Below, one piece after another: positions 55,160 to 63,990 of a stretch of DNA of 64,000 nt. A model generated the notes under the pieces. The model did no database searches and was not told the DNA's origin. It saw nothing but the letters and a program-made list of their open reading frames with translations. How positions within the stretch are numbered: the stretch's first letter is position 1; each line of letters begins with the position of its first letter. The stretch is from JAAYJK01 sp964501655 (GTDB lineage Bacteria; Bacillota; Syntrophomonadia; Syntrophomonadales; Syntrophomonadaceae): positions 1 through 64,000 of the forward strand of contig CAZCTN010000013.1 in NCBI GenBank assembly GCA_964501655.1. Reading direction: 5' to 3'. The position numbers were made by a program, and so were the translations under genes.

Positions 55160-55284
55160 TTTTCCCACCGTCCTTCAAAATTTTTATTAAGTATTTTCCT
55201 GCCTCAGGTTTTATCCCTTCTATAATTCACCTCCCATATAATTTGTTATAGATAATAAGATACCCTTACGAAAGCTATACCGTC

Positions 55285-55300
55285 GCAATTTCTGTGCCAA
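55285..55300 (-). promoter_or_regulatory. Fourth sigma-54 type promoter
   Basis: On the minus strand the sequence TTGGCACAGAAATTGC has the GG-N10-GC spacing and consensus bases TGGCA and TTGC. It precedes the frameshifted membrane protein gene by 126 bp. Confidence 0.7.
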
Positions 55301-55365
55301 CATCAAACCAACTCATCCTCGGCTATCAGGCAGTTATCTCTAATCCAAAAGCCGTCCATGCAGTG

Positions 55366-55397
55366 ACAAAGTGTAACGGCATAATGACACACTTTGT
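55366..55397. repeat. Inverted repeat upstream of the fourth sigma-54 promoter
   Basis: The arms acaaagtgt (55366-55374) and acactttgt (55389-55397) match perfectly around 14 bases, 66 bp upstream of the promoter. That distance suits an enhancer site for an AAA+ activator. Confidence 0.5.
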
Positions 55398-55607
55398 TCC
55401 AATAGATAGCTAAAAAATGGAAACCAAATAACCGCAATGCTAACTACCCATTGGAGGAAGGGATACCTGAAGACTTTTATATTTACGCCCGTACGAATAA
55501 GCAAGGGGCATGAAACACACAATAAGGCAGTCCGGCTTGGTTATAATATTACATTGTTTGGCTTATAAGCATTGCCGATCGTGGAATTAATGAAAGGACC
55601 CTGCGAG

Positions 55608-56165
55608 ATGGAGAATAACCCGACATTTGATCAGGTTCTTGCAGCCCAGAATATAAGTATCCAATTCCAAATTCAGCATTGGCTTAAGCATGAATTATTT
55701 ACACCGCAATTCTGGCTGCTTATAATTATATTGATTATCCCCTGGTTATTATGGTGGAGATGGGTAGACAAGAAGAGACTTCTGGAAATTATTATTTATG
55801 GATTAATAATGTCAACTCTGGTTACTATTCTGGATGAATTAGGCTGCCAGTTGAATTTGTGGGAATACCGCTACGATATTGAACCTTTGTTCCCCCGATT
55901 CATACCTATGAATTGTACATTGCTGCCTGTACTATATATGCTGATTTATCAATATTTTTCCGAATGGAAGTCATATCTTATCGCGAACATGGCTTTGGCA
56001 GCAATATTCACTTTTGTTGGAGAACCCTTATTGAAAGTAATCAATATTTATGTGCTGCTTAAATGGGAACACATCTATTCGTTCCCTATTTATATCCTGC
56101 TTGCTTTACTGGTTAAACTAGCAGTAAACTCTATCATTAAAGTGCATAACCAGGCAATTCGGTAG
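55608..56165 (+). CDS. CBO0543-family membrane protein
   Basis: This is 185 residues; ATG 55608 follows AAAGGA at 9 bases, while an ATG-less extension upstream is also open. About five membrane helices are seen, with the typical segment WWRWVDKKRLLEIIIYGLIM followed by LDELGCQLNLWEY. Members occur as lone genes in Firmicutes; function unknown. It converges on the por-linked methyltransferase gene. Confidence 0.75.
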   Translation: MENNPTFDQVLAAQNISIQFQIQHWLKHELFTPQFWLLIIILIIPWLLWWRWVDKKRLLEIIIYGLIMSTLVTILDELGCQLNLWEYRYDIEPLFPRFIPMNCTLLPVLYMLIYQYFSEWKSYLIANMALAAIFTFVGEPLLKVINIYVLLKWEHIYSFPIYILLALLVKLAVNSIIKVHNQAIR

Positions 56166-56207
56166 ACCCTTTTGGTATGGATAAGAACATCAGATTAGCG
56201 TTGGAGC

Positions 56208-57116
56208 TTACTCTTGAACGCTTCTGGCCGAGATCAGCCAGGGAGCTGGAAATGGCTCCGCCATGTTTTTGCTGTTGACTCGTGACACCTCTATATGAAT
56301 GGCTTCAGTGCGCTCCAAGCCGTTCTCCCGGAAAACAGCAGGAAGAGACATCAGTACTTCGAAGTCCAAGGTATAGATGACAAAACTCATGGCTGGATTG
56401 ACGGCTAGCAGGCTCTTTATTTCAGTACTGATCCGGGGAGAACCCACTATAAACGCCTGGTCCGGCACCGGCAGTTTATCCAGGATGCCGTCTTCCAGAG
56501 ACTCAACTATTATTACATTGTTCAGACCAAATTTTTCAGCATTGCATTTCATGGTATTCAGATCCCGGTGATCATATTCCACCGCAATCACACTGCCCTC
56601 AGCAGCAATAATGGCCGCCTCTACCGCGATGCTCTCTCCTGAGATTATACATATATTATCCTGGTCCCCCAGATTAAGCTTGTTCATTATAACCGCCCGA
56701 ACCTCCCGGCACACATAATGAACTGAGCCACTGGCAAAACGGCTGTTCTCCATGCCTATATGATAATTGGCAGCAGCGTTGGGATTAATAATTAACATAG
56801 CTGCCGAGTAATTGATCCCGCGGTTGATCATGTCTGAGACTTTGTCATGCTTGATCGGGCCTTCCGGATCTGAGCCCTCATTGTACCAGATATCGCAGTC
56901 TCCCAGTTCCGCATTCCACATATCGTAGAAGATATCCGGATGCCCGGCGTCTGTAAAGACCAGCACTGCCCGGTTGCTCATTACGGTGGGGATAAGGTTT
57001 TTATTCTTCCCGGTTATGTCCAGCATCTTTAGTTTTGCCAGATTGATCGGGGCGTTGGATGAGAAATACTGGAGCCAGGATAGAATGACCTCATTGGTAA
57101 ACATGGTCTGTTCCAC
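56208..57116 (-). CDS. CbiT/CobL-like methyltransferase, degenerate SAM motif
   Basis: This is 302 residues from a GTG with AAGGAGG 8 bases upstream; the frame is open 37 codons further without a site. The C-terminal half aligns with precorrin-6B C15-methyltransferases (CbiT): NICIISGESIAVEAAIIAAE, then VIAVEYDHRDLNTMKCNAEK. The glycine-rich SAM loop DxGxGTG is replaced by IISGES, so SAM binding is doubtful. It follows the oxidoreductase beta subunit gene by 77 bp on the same strand. A regulatory or structural role near that enzyme is possible; no cobalamin genes are nearby. Confidence 0.65.
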   Translation of the reverse strand: MEQTMFTNEVILSWLQYFSSNAPINLAKLKMLDITGKNKNLIPTVMSNRAVLVFTDAGHPDIFYDMWNAELGDCDIWYNEGSDPEGPIKHDKVSDMINRGINYSAAMLIINPNAAANYHIGMENSRFASGSVHYVCREVRAVIMNKLNLGDQDNICIISGESIAVEAAIIAAEGSVIAVEYDHRDLNTMKCNAEKFGLNNVIIVESLEDGILDKLPVPDQAFIVGSPRISTEIKSLLAVNPAMSFVIYTLDFEVLMSLPAVFRENGLERTEAIHIEVSRVNSKNMAEPFPAPWLISARSVQE

Positions 57117-57193
57117 AGGCAAAACCTCCTTATTACAAGTTATCATACCATATTTTTGCTTGGATTGATTTCCAATCTCATCGCGGCCTGGAT

Positions 57194-58132
57194 TTAAGCA
57201 CTGGTACGCTCCAGCAAGCGTTCCCACTTCAGGTCTACATATTGCTGCGCTGCTTTAATCATCCACTCGTTGCCTGGCTGGAACATATGGCGAAATCTGC
57301 CCTGAGGGCGAAGAAATTCTTCTACCGGCAGCTTCTTCTTGGGTATATAAGTAAGACGCCAGACTCCTTCCTCTACTTCGTAAAGGGGCCAAACGCAGGT
57401 ATCCACCGCCAGCTTACTTATCGGGGCCAATCTTTCCATAGGGTAGTCCCAACCTCTGGGACAGGGAGACAATATATTTAAAAAGCAAGGCCCCTCGGTA
57501 TAGATGGCTTTATGAGACTTGGTGTGCAGATCCTTAAAGTTTCCTATAGGAGCAGTTTGAGCTACGTAAGGGATATTATGAGCGACCAAAATCTCGGTCA
57601 GATCCTTCTTATTTTGTTTTTTACCCTTTTGAACCGAACCTACAGGTGTGGTAGTGGTGCGGGTAAAATTGGGAGTTGAAGATGAGCGCTGGATTCCGGT
57701 ATTCATGTAAGCCTCGTTGTCATAACAGACATAGACCATGTCATGACCGCGTTCCATTGCCCCTGACAGGGATTGAAACCCTATATCATAAGTGCCGCCG
57801 TCACCTGCAAAAGTAATGAATTTTACATTTCCTTCCACCTTGCCGCGGCGCTTTAAAGCATTATAGGCTGCTTCCACTCCGGAACAAGTTGCCGCGGAAT
57901 TTTCAAAAGCAGAATGAATATAGCTATCCATATAGGCGGTGTAAGGGTACATAAAGGTGGAGACCTCCAGACAACTGGTAGCATTGACCACCACTGCCCG
58001 ATCCTCCTGATCCAGAGCCCGCAGAACCCCTGACACCACCACCCCGGCGCCGCATCCGGCGCAGAGCCGATGCCCTCCGGTGAGACGAACCGGCTTTTCC
58101 GCTTCCCGTTTCAGATTATATACCCTGCTCAT
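57194..58132 (-). CDS. 2-oxoacid:ferredoxin oxidoreductase, beta subunit
   Basis: This is 312 residues. It is the thiamine-diphosphate subunit: LCAGCGAGVVVSG near the N-terminus and GDGGTYDIGFQSLSGA with NEAYMNTGIQRS for the Mg-TPP site. With the other three subunits it interconverts a 2-oxoacid plus CoA with acyl-CoA, CO2 and reduced ferredoxin. The start overlaps the alpha subunit gene by four bases. The sequence type is that of pyruvate or branched-chain 2-oxoacid enzymes; the substrate cannot be fixed from sequence alone. Confidence 0.93.
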   Translation of the reverse strand: MSRVYNLKREAEKPVRLTGGHRLCAGCGAGVVVSGVLRALDQEDRAVVVNATSCLEVSTFMYPYTAYMDSYIHSAFENSAATCSGVEAAYNALKRRGKVEGNVKFITFAGDGGTYDIGFQSLSGAMERGHDMVYVCYDNEAYMNTGIQRSSSTPNFTRTTTTPVGSVQKGKKQNKKDLTEILVAHNIPYVAQTAPIGNFKDLHTKSHKAIYTEGPCFLNILSPCPRGWDYPMERLAPISKLAVDTCVWPLYEVEEGVWRLTYIPKKKLPVEEFLRPQGRFRHMFQPGNEWMIKAAQQYVDLKWERLLERTSA

Positions 58133-59319
58133 GCTATCTCCTCCTTTGACCTCTGTCCCATATGGGTATATACCGGTCCAATATCGCCAGTCGCCGCAAT
58201 ATCCGCCAACCGGCCAAATACTTTTACAAAATCCTCGGTCTTTACATCACGACCGCCCAGACCGTAAACGATATTAATGAGATAGGGGCGGTCCTTCAGA
58301 TCATACAATGCACTGCGGGTCTCGGCAAACAGGGGCCCTCCGTTGGCCGAAAAGCCCTCGGACTTATCCATGACAGCTGCCGCCCTGGTCCCCGCCAACG
58401 CCCGGGCCAGTTCCTCGCCCGGGAAAGGACGAAATACCCTTATTTTAACCAGCCCGGCCTTTACTCCATTCTCCCGGAGCTGGTCAACAACTGCCTTGGC
58501 TGTTCCGGCACTAGAACCGATTAGCACCAGTGCCAGATGGGCATCCTCCATCCTGTATTCCTCCAACAGACCATAACGTCGGCCGGAAATCTTTTCAAAC
58601 TCTGCGGCCACCTCCAGTATGCGGGCCTTGGCCGCTTTCATGGCCTCTGCCTCCTGAACCTTGTGTTCCATGTAATAAGCACTGATGTCATAGGGGCCAA
58701 CCGCCAGCGGATTTTCTCTTTTCAGCAGATAATTTTCCGGTTTATATTCGCCAATAAACCTGCGCACGATATCCGTGTCCAGAAGCTCCATATTCTCTAC
58801 CGCATGACTGGTAATGAAGCCATCCATACAACTCATTACCGGCAATCGCACTTCCGGGGTCTCGCCGATAGGCATGGCCATGAGAAGATTATCATAGGCT
58901 TCCTGATTGTTTTCCGCATAGAGTTGTATCCAGCCGGAATCACGGGCTCCCATGGAGTCAGAGTAGTCGTGATTTATATTAATCGGCCCGGTCAGGGCCC
59001 GGTTGACACAGGCCAATGTAATAGGCAGACGGCATGAAGCCGCTACGTATAAAAGCTCGTACATGAGGGCCAATCCGCAGGATGAAGTGGCAGAAACGGA
59101 TCTGGCTCCGGCAGCCTGGGCTGCAATACACACCGACATTGAACTATGCTCAGACTCCACGGTTACATATTCAGTATTCACCTCGCCATTGGCCACATAA
59201 TTGGCAAAGTATTCAGGAATCTCCGTGGAGGGAGTAATAGGGAACGCTCCCATGACATCAGGATTAATCTGCTTTAGGGCATAAGCTACAGCTTCGTTGC
59301 CGGAAAGACGGCTGCTCAT
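58129..59319 (-). CDS. 2-oxoacid:ferredoxin oxidoreductase, alpha subunit
   Basis: This is 396 residues from the ATG at 59319, preceded by GGAGGTG. It opens with SGNEAVAYALKQINPDVMGA and has the alpha-subunit segments PITPSTEIPEY, ESEHSSMSVCIAAQAAGA and TSSCGLALMYELLYVAASCR. It overlaps the delta and beta genes by four bases on each side, so the four subunits are translated as a unit. Confidence 0.93.
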   Translation of the reverse strand: MSSRLSGNEAVAYALKQINPDVMGAFPITPSTEIPEYFANYVANGEVNTEYVTVESEHSSMSVCIAAQAAGARSVSATSSCGLALMYELLYVAASCRLPITLACVNRALTGPININHDYSDSMGARDSGWIQLYAENNQEAYDNLLMAMPIGETPEVRLPVMSCMDGFITSHAVENMELLDTDIVRRFIGEYKPENYLLKRENPLAVGPYDISAYYMEHKVQEAEAMKAAKARILEVAAEFEKISGRRYGLLEEYRMEDAHLALVLIGSSAGTAKAVVDQLRENGVKAGLVKIRVFRPFPGEELARALAGTRAAAVMDKSEGFSANGGPLFAETRSALYDLKDRPYLINIVYGLGGRDVKTEDFVKVFGRLADIAATGDIGPVYTHMGQRSKEEIA

Positions 59320-59624
59320 GGAGCAACACCTCCACTCACCATGGTAATAGCCGGGAAGGGACATACGTTTTCACAAATGCCGCAGCCCTTGCAGTGCATA
59401 TAATCGAAGTCCAAACGTTTCCCGTCCTTTACCGGAATAGCACTGTCCGGGCAAAATGGAATACAGAGCATACAGTGTTTACAGGCTTCCGCGTGAAAAA
59501 CAGGCGTGTTGGTCCTCCAGTTGCCTGTATTGAAGGCCCGTGCGGTTCCTGCTTCATATATCTCCCCGCCGGGGGTCAAATCCTGCCAGGGAGTGCGTTC
59601 GTTGATATCCTTCGCCCGTATCAT
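59316..59624 (-). CDS. 2-oxoacid:ferredoxin oxidoreductase, delta (ferredoxin-like) subunit
   Basis: This is 102 residues. Two [4Fe-4S] motifs are present: C48, C51, C54, C58 (ACKHCMLCIPFCPD) and C78, C81, C84, C88 (CKGCGICENVCPF). It carries electrons from the thiamine centre to ferredoxin. It lies between gamma and alpha with four-base overlaps. Confidence 0.93.
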   Translation of the reverse strand: MIRAKDINERTPWQDLTPGGEIYEAGTARAFNTGNWRTNTPVFHAEACKHCMLCIPFCPDSAIPVKDGKRLDFDYMHCKGCGICENVCPFPAITMVSGGVAP

Positions 59625-60205
59625 CCTAGCTGTACCTCCTCCATGGATTTTTTCAGTGCTGCCATGTTCCCCGGGATAAGCTGGGGCTTGGCAGCGAACT
59701 TGTATCTAAATGATGCTTCTATATCCGCCAAAAATCGCTCGATATCCAAAAAACCGCTAACTTGAACCGCGGCCGCCATCATAGGGGTGTTGGGGAAGTT
59801 ACTGCCCAGAATCTCTTCCGAAATGCGTCTTGCATCTATGGTACAGACTTTTCCGTTCCATTCCGGCAGCCGGGACCGCATTTCCCGAGGCGATGCGGGA
59901 GTATTAATAATGATTGCACCGTCTTCTTTCAGTCCTCCGGTAACATCAACGCTGTCCAGCAGAGTTTCATCTACTACCACCACATAGTCCGGATAGTATA
60001 TATTGGAATGTATAGTACACCGTTTGTCGCTGATGCGATTATAAGCCGTAATAGGAGCTCCCATACGTTCCGGTCCATACTCTGGAAATCCCTGCACGAA
60101 TTTTCCCTGTAAACCAGCCACATCCGCCAGCATTAAGCAGGCCATTTTGGCTCCCTGTCCTCCCCGGCCGTGCCAGCGAATTTCCACCATGTCATTGGTT
60201 GCCAT
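59621..60205 (-). CDS. 2-oxoacid:ferredoxin oxidoreductase, gamma subunit
   Basis: This is 194 residues from the ATG at 60205, preceded by GGAGGAG. It starts with VEIRWHGRGGQGAKMACLML, the gamma-subunit signature, followed by GFPEYGPERMGAPI. It is the first gene after the T-box leader. A spacer of about 185 bp lies between the leader terminator and this start; it holds no gene. Confidence 0.92.
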   Translation of the reverse strand: MATNDMVEIRWHGRGGQGAKMACLMLADVAGLQGKFVQGFPEYGPERMGAPITAYNRISDKRCTIHSNIYYPDYVVVVDETLLDSVDVTGGLKEDGAIIINTPASPREMRSRLPEWNGKVCTIDARRISEEILGSNFPNTPMMAAAVQVSGFLDIERFLADIEASFRYKFAAKPQLIPGNMAALKKSMEEVQLG

Positions 60206-60390
60206 TGTTTTCTCCTCCAATCATGAATGATTGATAAAATTACCCGCCAGGCGCGCCGAATCTTTCCCTGGGCGCCTCTCACAGTACTTGGCCGCTTCCA
60301 GTAGCTTCCATTATTTTCCACAATATAGTGCAGTCCTGGTTATGATACGAGCATCCTGCTACCACAAATATGGCCATTACATCCGCCGGC

Positions 60391-60635
60391 AAATTAAAAG
60401 GCTTTCATCCCGTAAAGGGACGAAAGCCTGAAAGACACTCGCTATACCACCCGTTAATACACGACATACCATCATATGCGTTCCCGGTGACGGGGGAAAA
60501 CCGTCGAAGCCTACTGGATTACTCGTTCGGTTCGCAGCTCAGGAGTGATTTTCGGGTTCAAACTACTGGTACCGGGCTTGCACCGTCCCCGGCTCGCTGA
60601 AACGTTCGACTGAAACTTACTCTCTCCGTCAAGGC
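60391..60635 (-). promoter_or_regulatory. T-box leader controlling the oxidoreductase operon
   Basis: On the minus strand the leader has a stem I with the AGTA/GAA loop, the apical motif GCCGGGGACGGTGCAAGCCC, the T-box GGGTGGTATAGCGAG (60438-60452) and a terminator stem AGGCTTTCATCCC-type at 60399-60429 ending in TTTTAATTT. T-boxes sense an uncharged tRNA. After GAA the loop reads A-ATC-A, so the specifier may be ATC (Ile) at 60547-60549; a shift by one base would give AAT (Asn). Induction on amino-acid shortage is expected. Confidence 0.85.
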
Positions 60636-60659
60636 CTTTGCAATTTTGAATTATAGATA

Positions 60660-60688
60660 AATATACCCTCTTGACAGTGTTTTGTCAA
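60660..60688 (-). promoter_or_regulatory. Housekeeping promoter of the T-box leader
   Basis: TTGACA and TATATT on the minus strand are exactly 17 bases apart, giving a start site about 20 bp before stem I of the T-box. Confidence 0.8.
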
Positions 60689-60798
60689 TCAAAAGACAGG
60701 GAGAATATCCTTCTGTATGTGTAATCATGACTTTAGCTTATACCTGGTATATTTCGCAAGTGGCTGCAATTTGGCGCAGTGACAGGTTTGCCTTTTGT

Positions 60799-61458
60799 TT
60801 AGTTCCTACTCAAACAAAAGTGGTTCTTGTTAAATTCTATGAGCCCTTCATTTCTCATTTTGCATAATTCTCTGGACAAGGCACTTCTGTCTACATATAG
60901 ATAATCTGCCAGTTCGCTCCGGTTCAACGGTATGGTAAAATCATGGGATTGGGACTCCTGGGCCTGCCCGAGAAGGTACGCCGTCAGTTTTTCCCGTATA
61001 CTTCTTTTCGATGTAATCTCCAGTTTTTGATTCATTTGCATGTTCTTCACCGCAAGCAGTTTCATCATATTCTCTATTAGTTTGGCATGAAACATGCAGC
61101 TCATGGAGCATGTATTGATTATCCGGCGAAACTGAATCCACATGATTTCACTGTTTTCAGCGGCAACAACGGTGACCGGCGACTTCTGTATGCCAGCACA
61201 GGCAAAAGCTTCACCGAACACCTCATACTGTCCAACATAATCCACAATCGAACGGTTGCCGGCAAAGTCCTCTTTCACAATCAGAACTGCCCCCTGCAAA
61301 ACAACCCCCACATGATCCACATTATCTTCCGCCAGTATAACAATGCTTTTCTTATCGTATTGCTGATTTTTAACCCCTAGACAGGCCAGCATGTCAGAAA
61401 GATCATCTGCCTTGATACCATCAAACAACCTGACGCTATTTACCAGTTCGCTTGTCAT
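60799..61458 (-). CDS. Crp/Fnr-family regulator, probably controlling hcp
   Basis: This is 219 residues from the ATG at 61458 (GGATGTG upstream). The N-terminal cyclic-nucleotide-type domain (VVLQGAVLIVKEDFAGNRSI, YVGQYEVFGEAFAC) is followed by a winged helix with LNRSELADYLYVDRSALSRE. No Fe-S cysteine cluster like that of Fnr is apparent. It is divergent from hcp with a 151-bp gap holding a palindrome, which matches HcpR-type regulation of nitrosative-stress genes. Confidence 0.87.
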   Translation of the reverse strand: MTSELVNSVRLFDGIKADDLSDMLACLGVKNQQYDKKSIVILAEDNVDHVGVVLQGAVLIVKEDFAGNRSIVDYVGQYEVFGEAFACAGIQKSPVTVVAAENSEIMWIQFRRIINTCSMSCMFHAKLIENMMKLLAVKNMQMNQKLEITSKRSIREKLTAYLLGQAQESQSHDFTIPLNRSELADYLYVDRSALSRELCKMRNEGLIEFNKNHFCLSRN

Positions 61459-61499
61459 ATACAACTCACATCCTTTTATTGTGGTTAAATTTATCATGT

Positions 61500-61516
61500 T
61501 TGCATTGCATTTGCAA
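61500..61516. promoter_or_regulatory. Candidate Crp/Fnr-family operator
   Basis: TTGCA and TGCAA are separated by 7 bases, the half-site spacing expected for a dimeric Crp/Fnr protein, in the gap between the regulator gene and hcp. Confidence 0.5.
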
Positions 61517-61609
61517 CCGATTGATATATAACGTTATGGTAAAGTTATGCCTGAGAGAAGGAAAGAACAGCATGATCAGAAATATCTAAATTGGATGGAG
61601 GTATATTAA

Positions 61610-63190
61610 ATGTCAGATATGTTTTGTTTTCAATGTGAGCAGACCGCAAAATCAAGGGTATGCACTGGCAAAGCGGGTGTATGCGGCAAACAGGCGGATA
61701 CCGCCAGATTGCAGGATGAACTAACCGGCGCCCTCGTTGGCCTGGCCCGTGCAGCACGAGTGAGCGAACCCAGCGCAACAACACATCGTATTATGATGGA
61801 AGGTCTCTTTACCACCGTCACCAACGTTAACTTTGACAATGAAACGGTAACCCGTCTGACTAAGGCGGCCCGCAATGAGAAGAATAACCTGCTGGAGCAG
61901 GGCCAAATAATCTCGGTTGATACCAATGATTATGATATGGAAAAGCTTTGGAATGACGACGAGGACGTTCGTTCTCTGAAATCCCTGCTCCTGTTCGGTC
62001 TGCGCGGTATGGCAAGCTATGCTTATCATGCAATGATCCTAGGGTATACTGATGAGGAAGTCAACCGTTTCTTCTACCAGGGGATGTTTGCGATTGGTGA
62101 GGACTGGGCTATGGAAGAACTACTGCCCCTGGTAATGGAAACCGGCCAGGTCAACCTCCAATGCATGGAGCTGCTGGATAAAGCCAATACGGAAACCTAT
62201 GGAACACCCGTACCCACAACCGTACCGCTGGTTATTGAAAAAGGGCCTTTTATAGTAATAACCGGCCATGATCTGTACGACTTATATCAGCTTTTAGAGC
62301 AAACCAAGGATAAGGGCATTAATGTTTATACAAATGGCGAGATGCTGCCCGCCCATGCATATCCCAAGCTGAAGGCTTATCCCCATCTTAAAGGCAACTT
62401 CGGCACCGCATGGTATAACCAGCAAAAGGAGCTTGACGGCATCCCTGCTCCTATCCTCTACACAACCAACTGCCTGATGCCGGTAAAAGACAGCTACCAT
62501 GACCGCGTCTTCACTACCGGGGTAGTTGCCTATCCGGAAATGGTGCATATTGACGAAGGGAAAGACTTTACTCCCGTCATTGAAAAGGCACTGGAACTGG
62601 GTGGTTATACAGAGGAGCACAGAATGACAGGTATTAACGGGGGAACCCAGGTGACTACCGGCTTTGGGCACGGTACTGTACTGTCGGTTGCTGACACAGT
62701 GATCGATGCCGTAAAAACCGGAGCCATTAAGCACTTCTTCCTGGTTGGCGGCTGTGACGGCGCTAAATCTGGCCGCAACTATTACACAGAATTGGTCCGC
62801 AAGACACCCCAGGACAGCGTGATTCTGACGCTGGCCTGCGGCAAATTCCGCTTCAATGATTTGGATTTGGGAGAAATCGGCGGACTGCCTCGTATCATGG
62901 ACATGGGTCAGTGCAATGATGCCTACAGTGCCATTCGTGTCGCAGCAGCACTCGCTGAAGCTTTTGACTGCAATATCAATGAACTGCCCCTTTCCTTGAT
63001 TCTCTCCTGGTATGAACAGAAAGCCGTCGGCATCTTGCTGACCCTGCTGCACCTGGGTATCAGGAACATCTATCTGGGGCCAACACTTCCGGCCTTTGTT
63101 TCTCCCAACGTCCTGAACTATTTAGTGGAGAACTTCAACATTTCCCCGATTTCGACACCTGATGCAGATCTGCAGAAAATCCTAGGATAA
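61610..63190 (+). CDS. hcp: Hybrid cluster protein (hydroxylamine reductase)
   Basis: This is 526 residues, usual for class I/II proteins. The N-terminal cysteines C6, C9, C18 and C25 (MFCFQCEQTAKS...CTGKAGVCGK) bind the [4Fe-4S] cluster; the middle and C-terminal parts carry the hybrid-cluster residues (EDWAMEELLPL, GGCDGAKSGRNYYTELV, LACGKFRFND). Hcp reduces nitric oxide or hydroxylamine and protects anaerobes. GGAGG precedes the ATG. It is followed by a terminator. Confidence 0.95.
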   Translation: MSDMFCFQCEQTAKSRVCTGKAGVCGKQADTARLQDELTGALVGLARAARVSEPSATTHRIMMEGLFTTVTNVNFDNETVTRLTKAARNEKNNLLEQGQIISVDTNDYDMEKLWNDDEDVRSLKSLLLFGLRGMASYAYHAMILGYTDEEVNRFFYQGMFAIGEDWAMEELLPLVMETGQVNLQCMELLDKANTETYGTPVPTTVPLVIEKGPFIVITGHDLYDLYQLLEQTKDKGINVYTNGEMLPAHAYPKLKAYPHLKGNFGTAWYNQQKELDGIPAPILYTTNCLMPVKDSYHDRVFTTGVVAYPEMVHIDEGKDFTPVIEKALELGGYTEEHRMTGINGGTQVTTGFGHGTVLSVADTVIDAVKTGAIKHFFLVGGCDGAKSGRNYYTELVRKTPQDSVILTLACGKFRFNDLDLGEIGGLPRIMDMGQCNDAYSAIRVAAALAEAFDCNINELPLSLILSWYEQKAVGILLTLLHLGIRNIYLGPTLPAFVSPNVLNYLVENFNISPISTPDADLQKILG

Positions 63191-63200
63191 TCAACACAAC

Positions 63201-63245
63201 AGGGACTGTCCCAAGATGGTGTATTAAGGGACAGTCCCTTAAAAA
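63201..63245 (+). terminator. Terminator after hcp
   Basis: The stem agggactgtccc/gggacagtccct (12 bp, 63201-63212 and 63228-63239) has a 15-base loop and is followed by taaaaat. No further gene is seen up to 63405. Confidence 0.75.
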
Positions 63246-63405
63246 TACAGTGAGCTTTTTGATAAAAGAATATCACATGAAGATTTATTTTTTAGTTGTA
63301 ATCTGCGGTCTTGACAAAGGCGCAAGTCAATTGTCTAAACTGCACTTTTTTTTACTTTCAAAATGCATCGCATTAATATAACCTTGACACAGGGCAGGAT
63401 TAAAG

Positions 63406-63990
63406 TCATTTCAGCGAGATTTCCGTCTTGCTCAGGGTGGCTGATAGTATCACATCATTAGCTGTACTTGATAATATGTTCATTAAATCCTGCATTTCAT
63501 AATCCTTGGGAAGTAATCCGTTGGCAGCCATTACCGAAATTCCCAGCTGGAATATCCTCATTTTCAATAATATGGTTTTTAATTCTTCTGCCGTAAACCC
63601 TTCCAGTTCAGGGTCCTTTTGCATCTCTCTTATTAATTTAGGCCCCATTCTTTCATTGTAGTCCTGCATATAGCCTGAATTTTTCATGAGCAAATCCCGG
63701 AAAAGCACACTGTACTCCATGGCAAACCTTAGACTTGCTTTTCCCATATCATAAAACGGGTTTCCGGTACTCTCCTCCATTAAAAGCTGCTGACTGATAT
63801 TAATAATCCTCTCTATTAAAGCTTCAATCAGTTCATCCATGTTTTTGAAATTCACATAGATGGGAGCTACCGAACTGCCCATTTTTTCAGCTATCTTGCG
63901 CATGGTTATATTATCCATACCCTCTGTCTGGGCTATTTCCAAGGCCGCATCAATTATTTGCTCTTTGGTAAATCTAATCTTGGGTCCCAT
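63406..63990 (-). CDS. TetR-family regulator
   Basis: This is 194 residues. The N-terminal helix-turn-helix reads ITMRKIAEKMGSSVAPIYVN, followed by a helical ligand domain of about 140 residues. The ATG (63990) is 10 bases from the window edge, so its upstream neighbours are unknown. Target genes are not identifiable here. Confidence 0.85.
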   Translation of the reverse strand: MGPKIRFTKEQIIDAALEIAQTEGMDNITMRKIAEKMGSSVAPIYVNFKNMDELIEALIERIINISQQLLMEESTGNPFYDMGKASLRFAMEYSVLFRDLLMKNSGYMQDYNERMGPKLIREMQKDPELEGFTAEELKTILLKMRIFQLGISVMAANGLLPKDYEMQDLMNILSSTANDVILSATLSKTEISLK

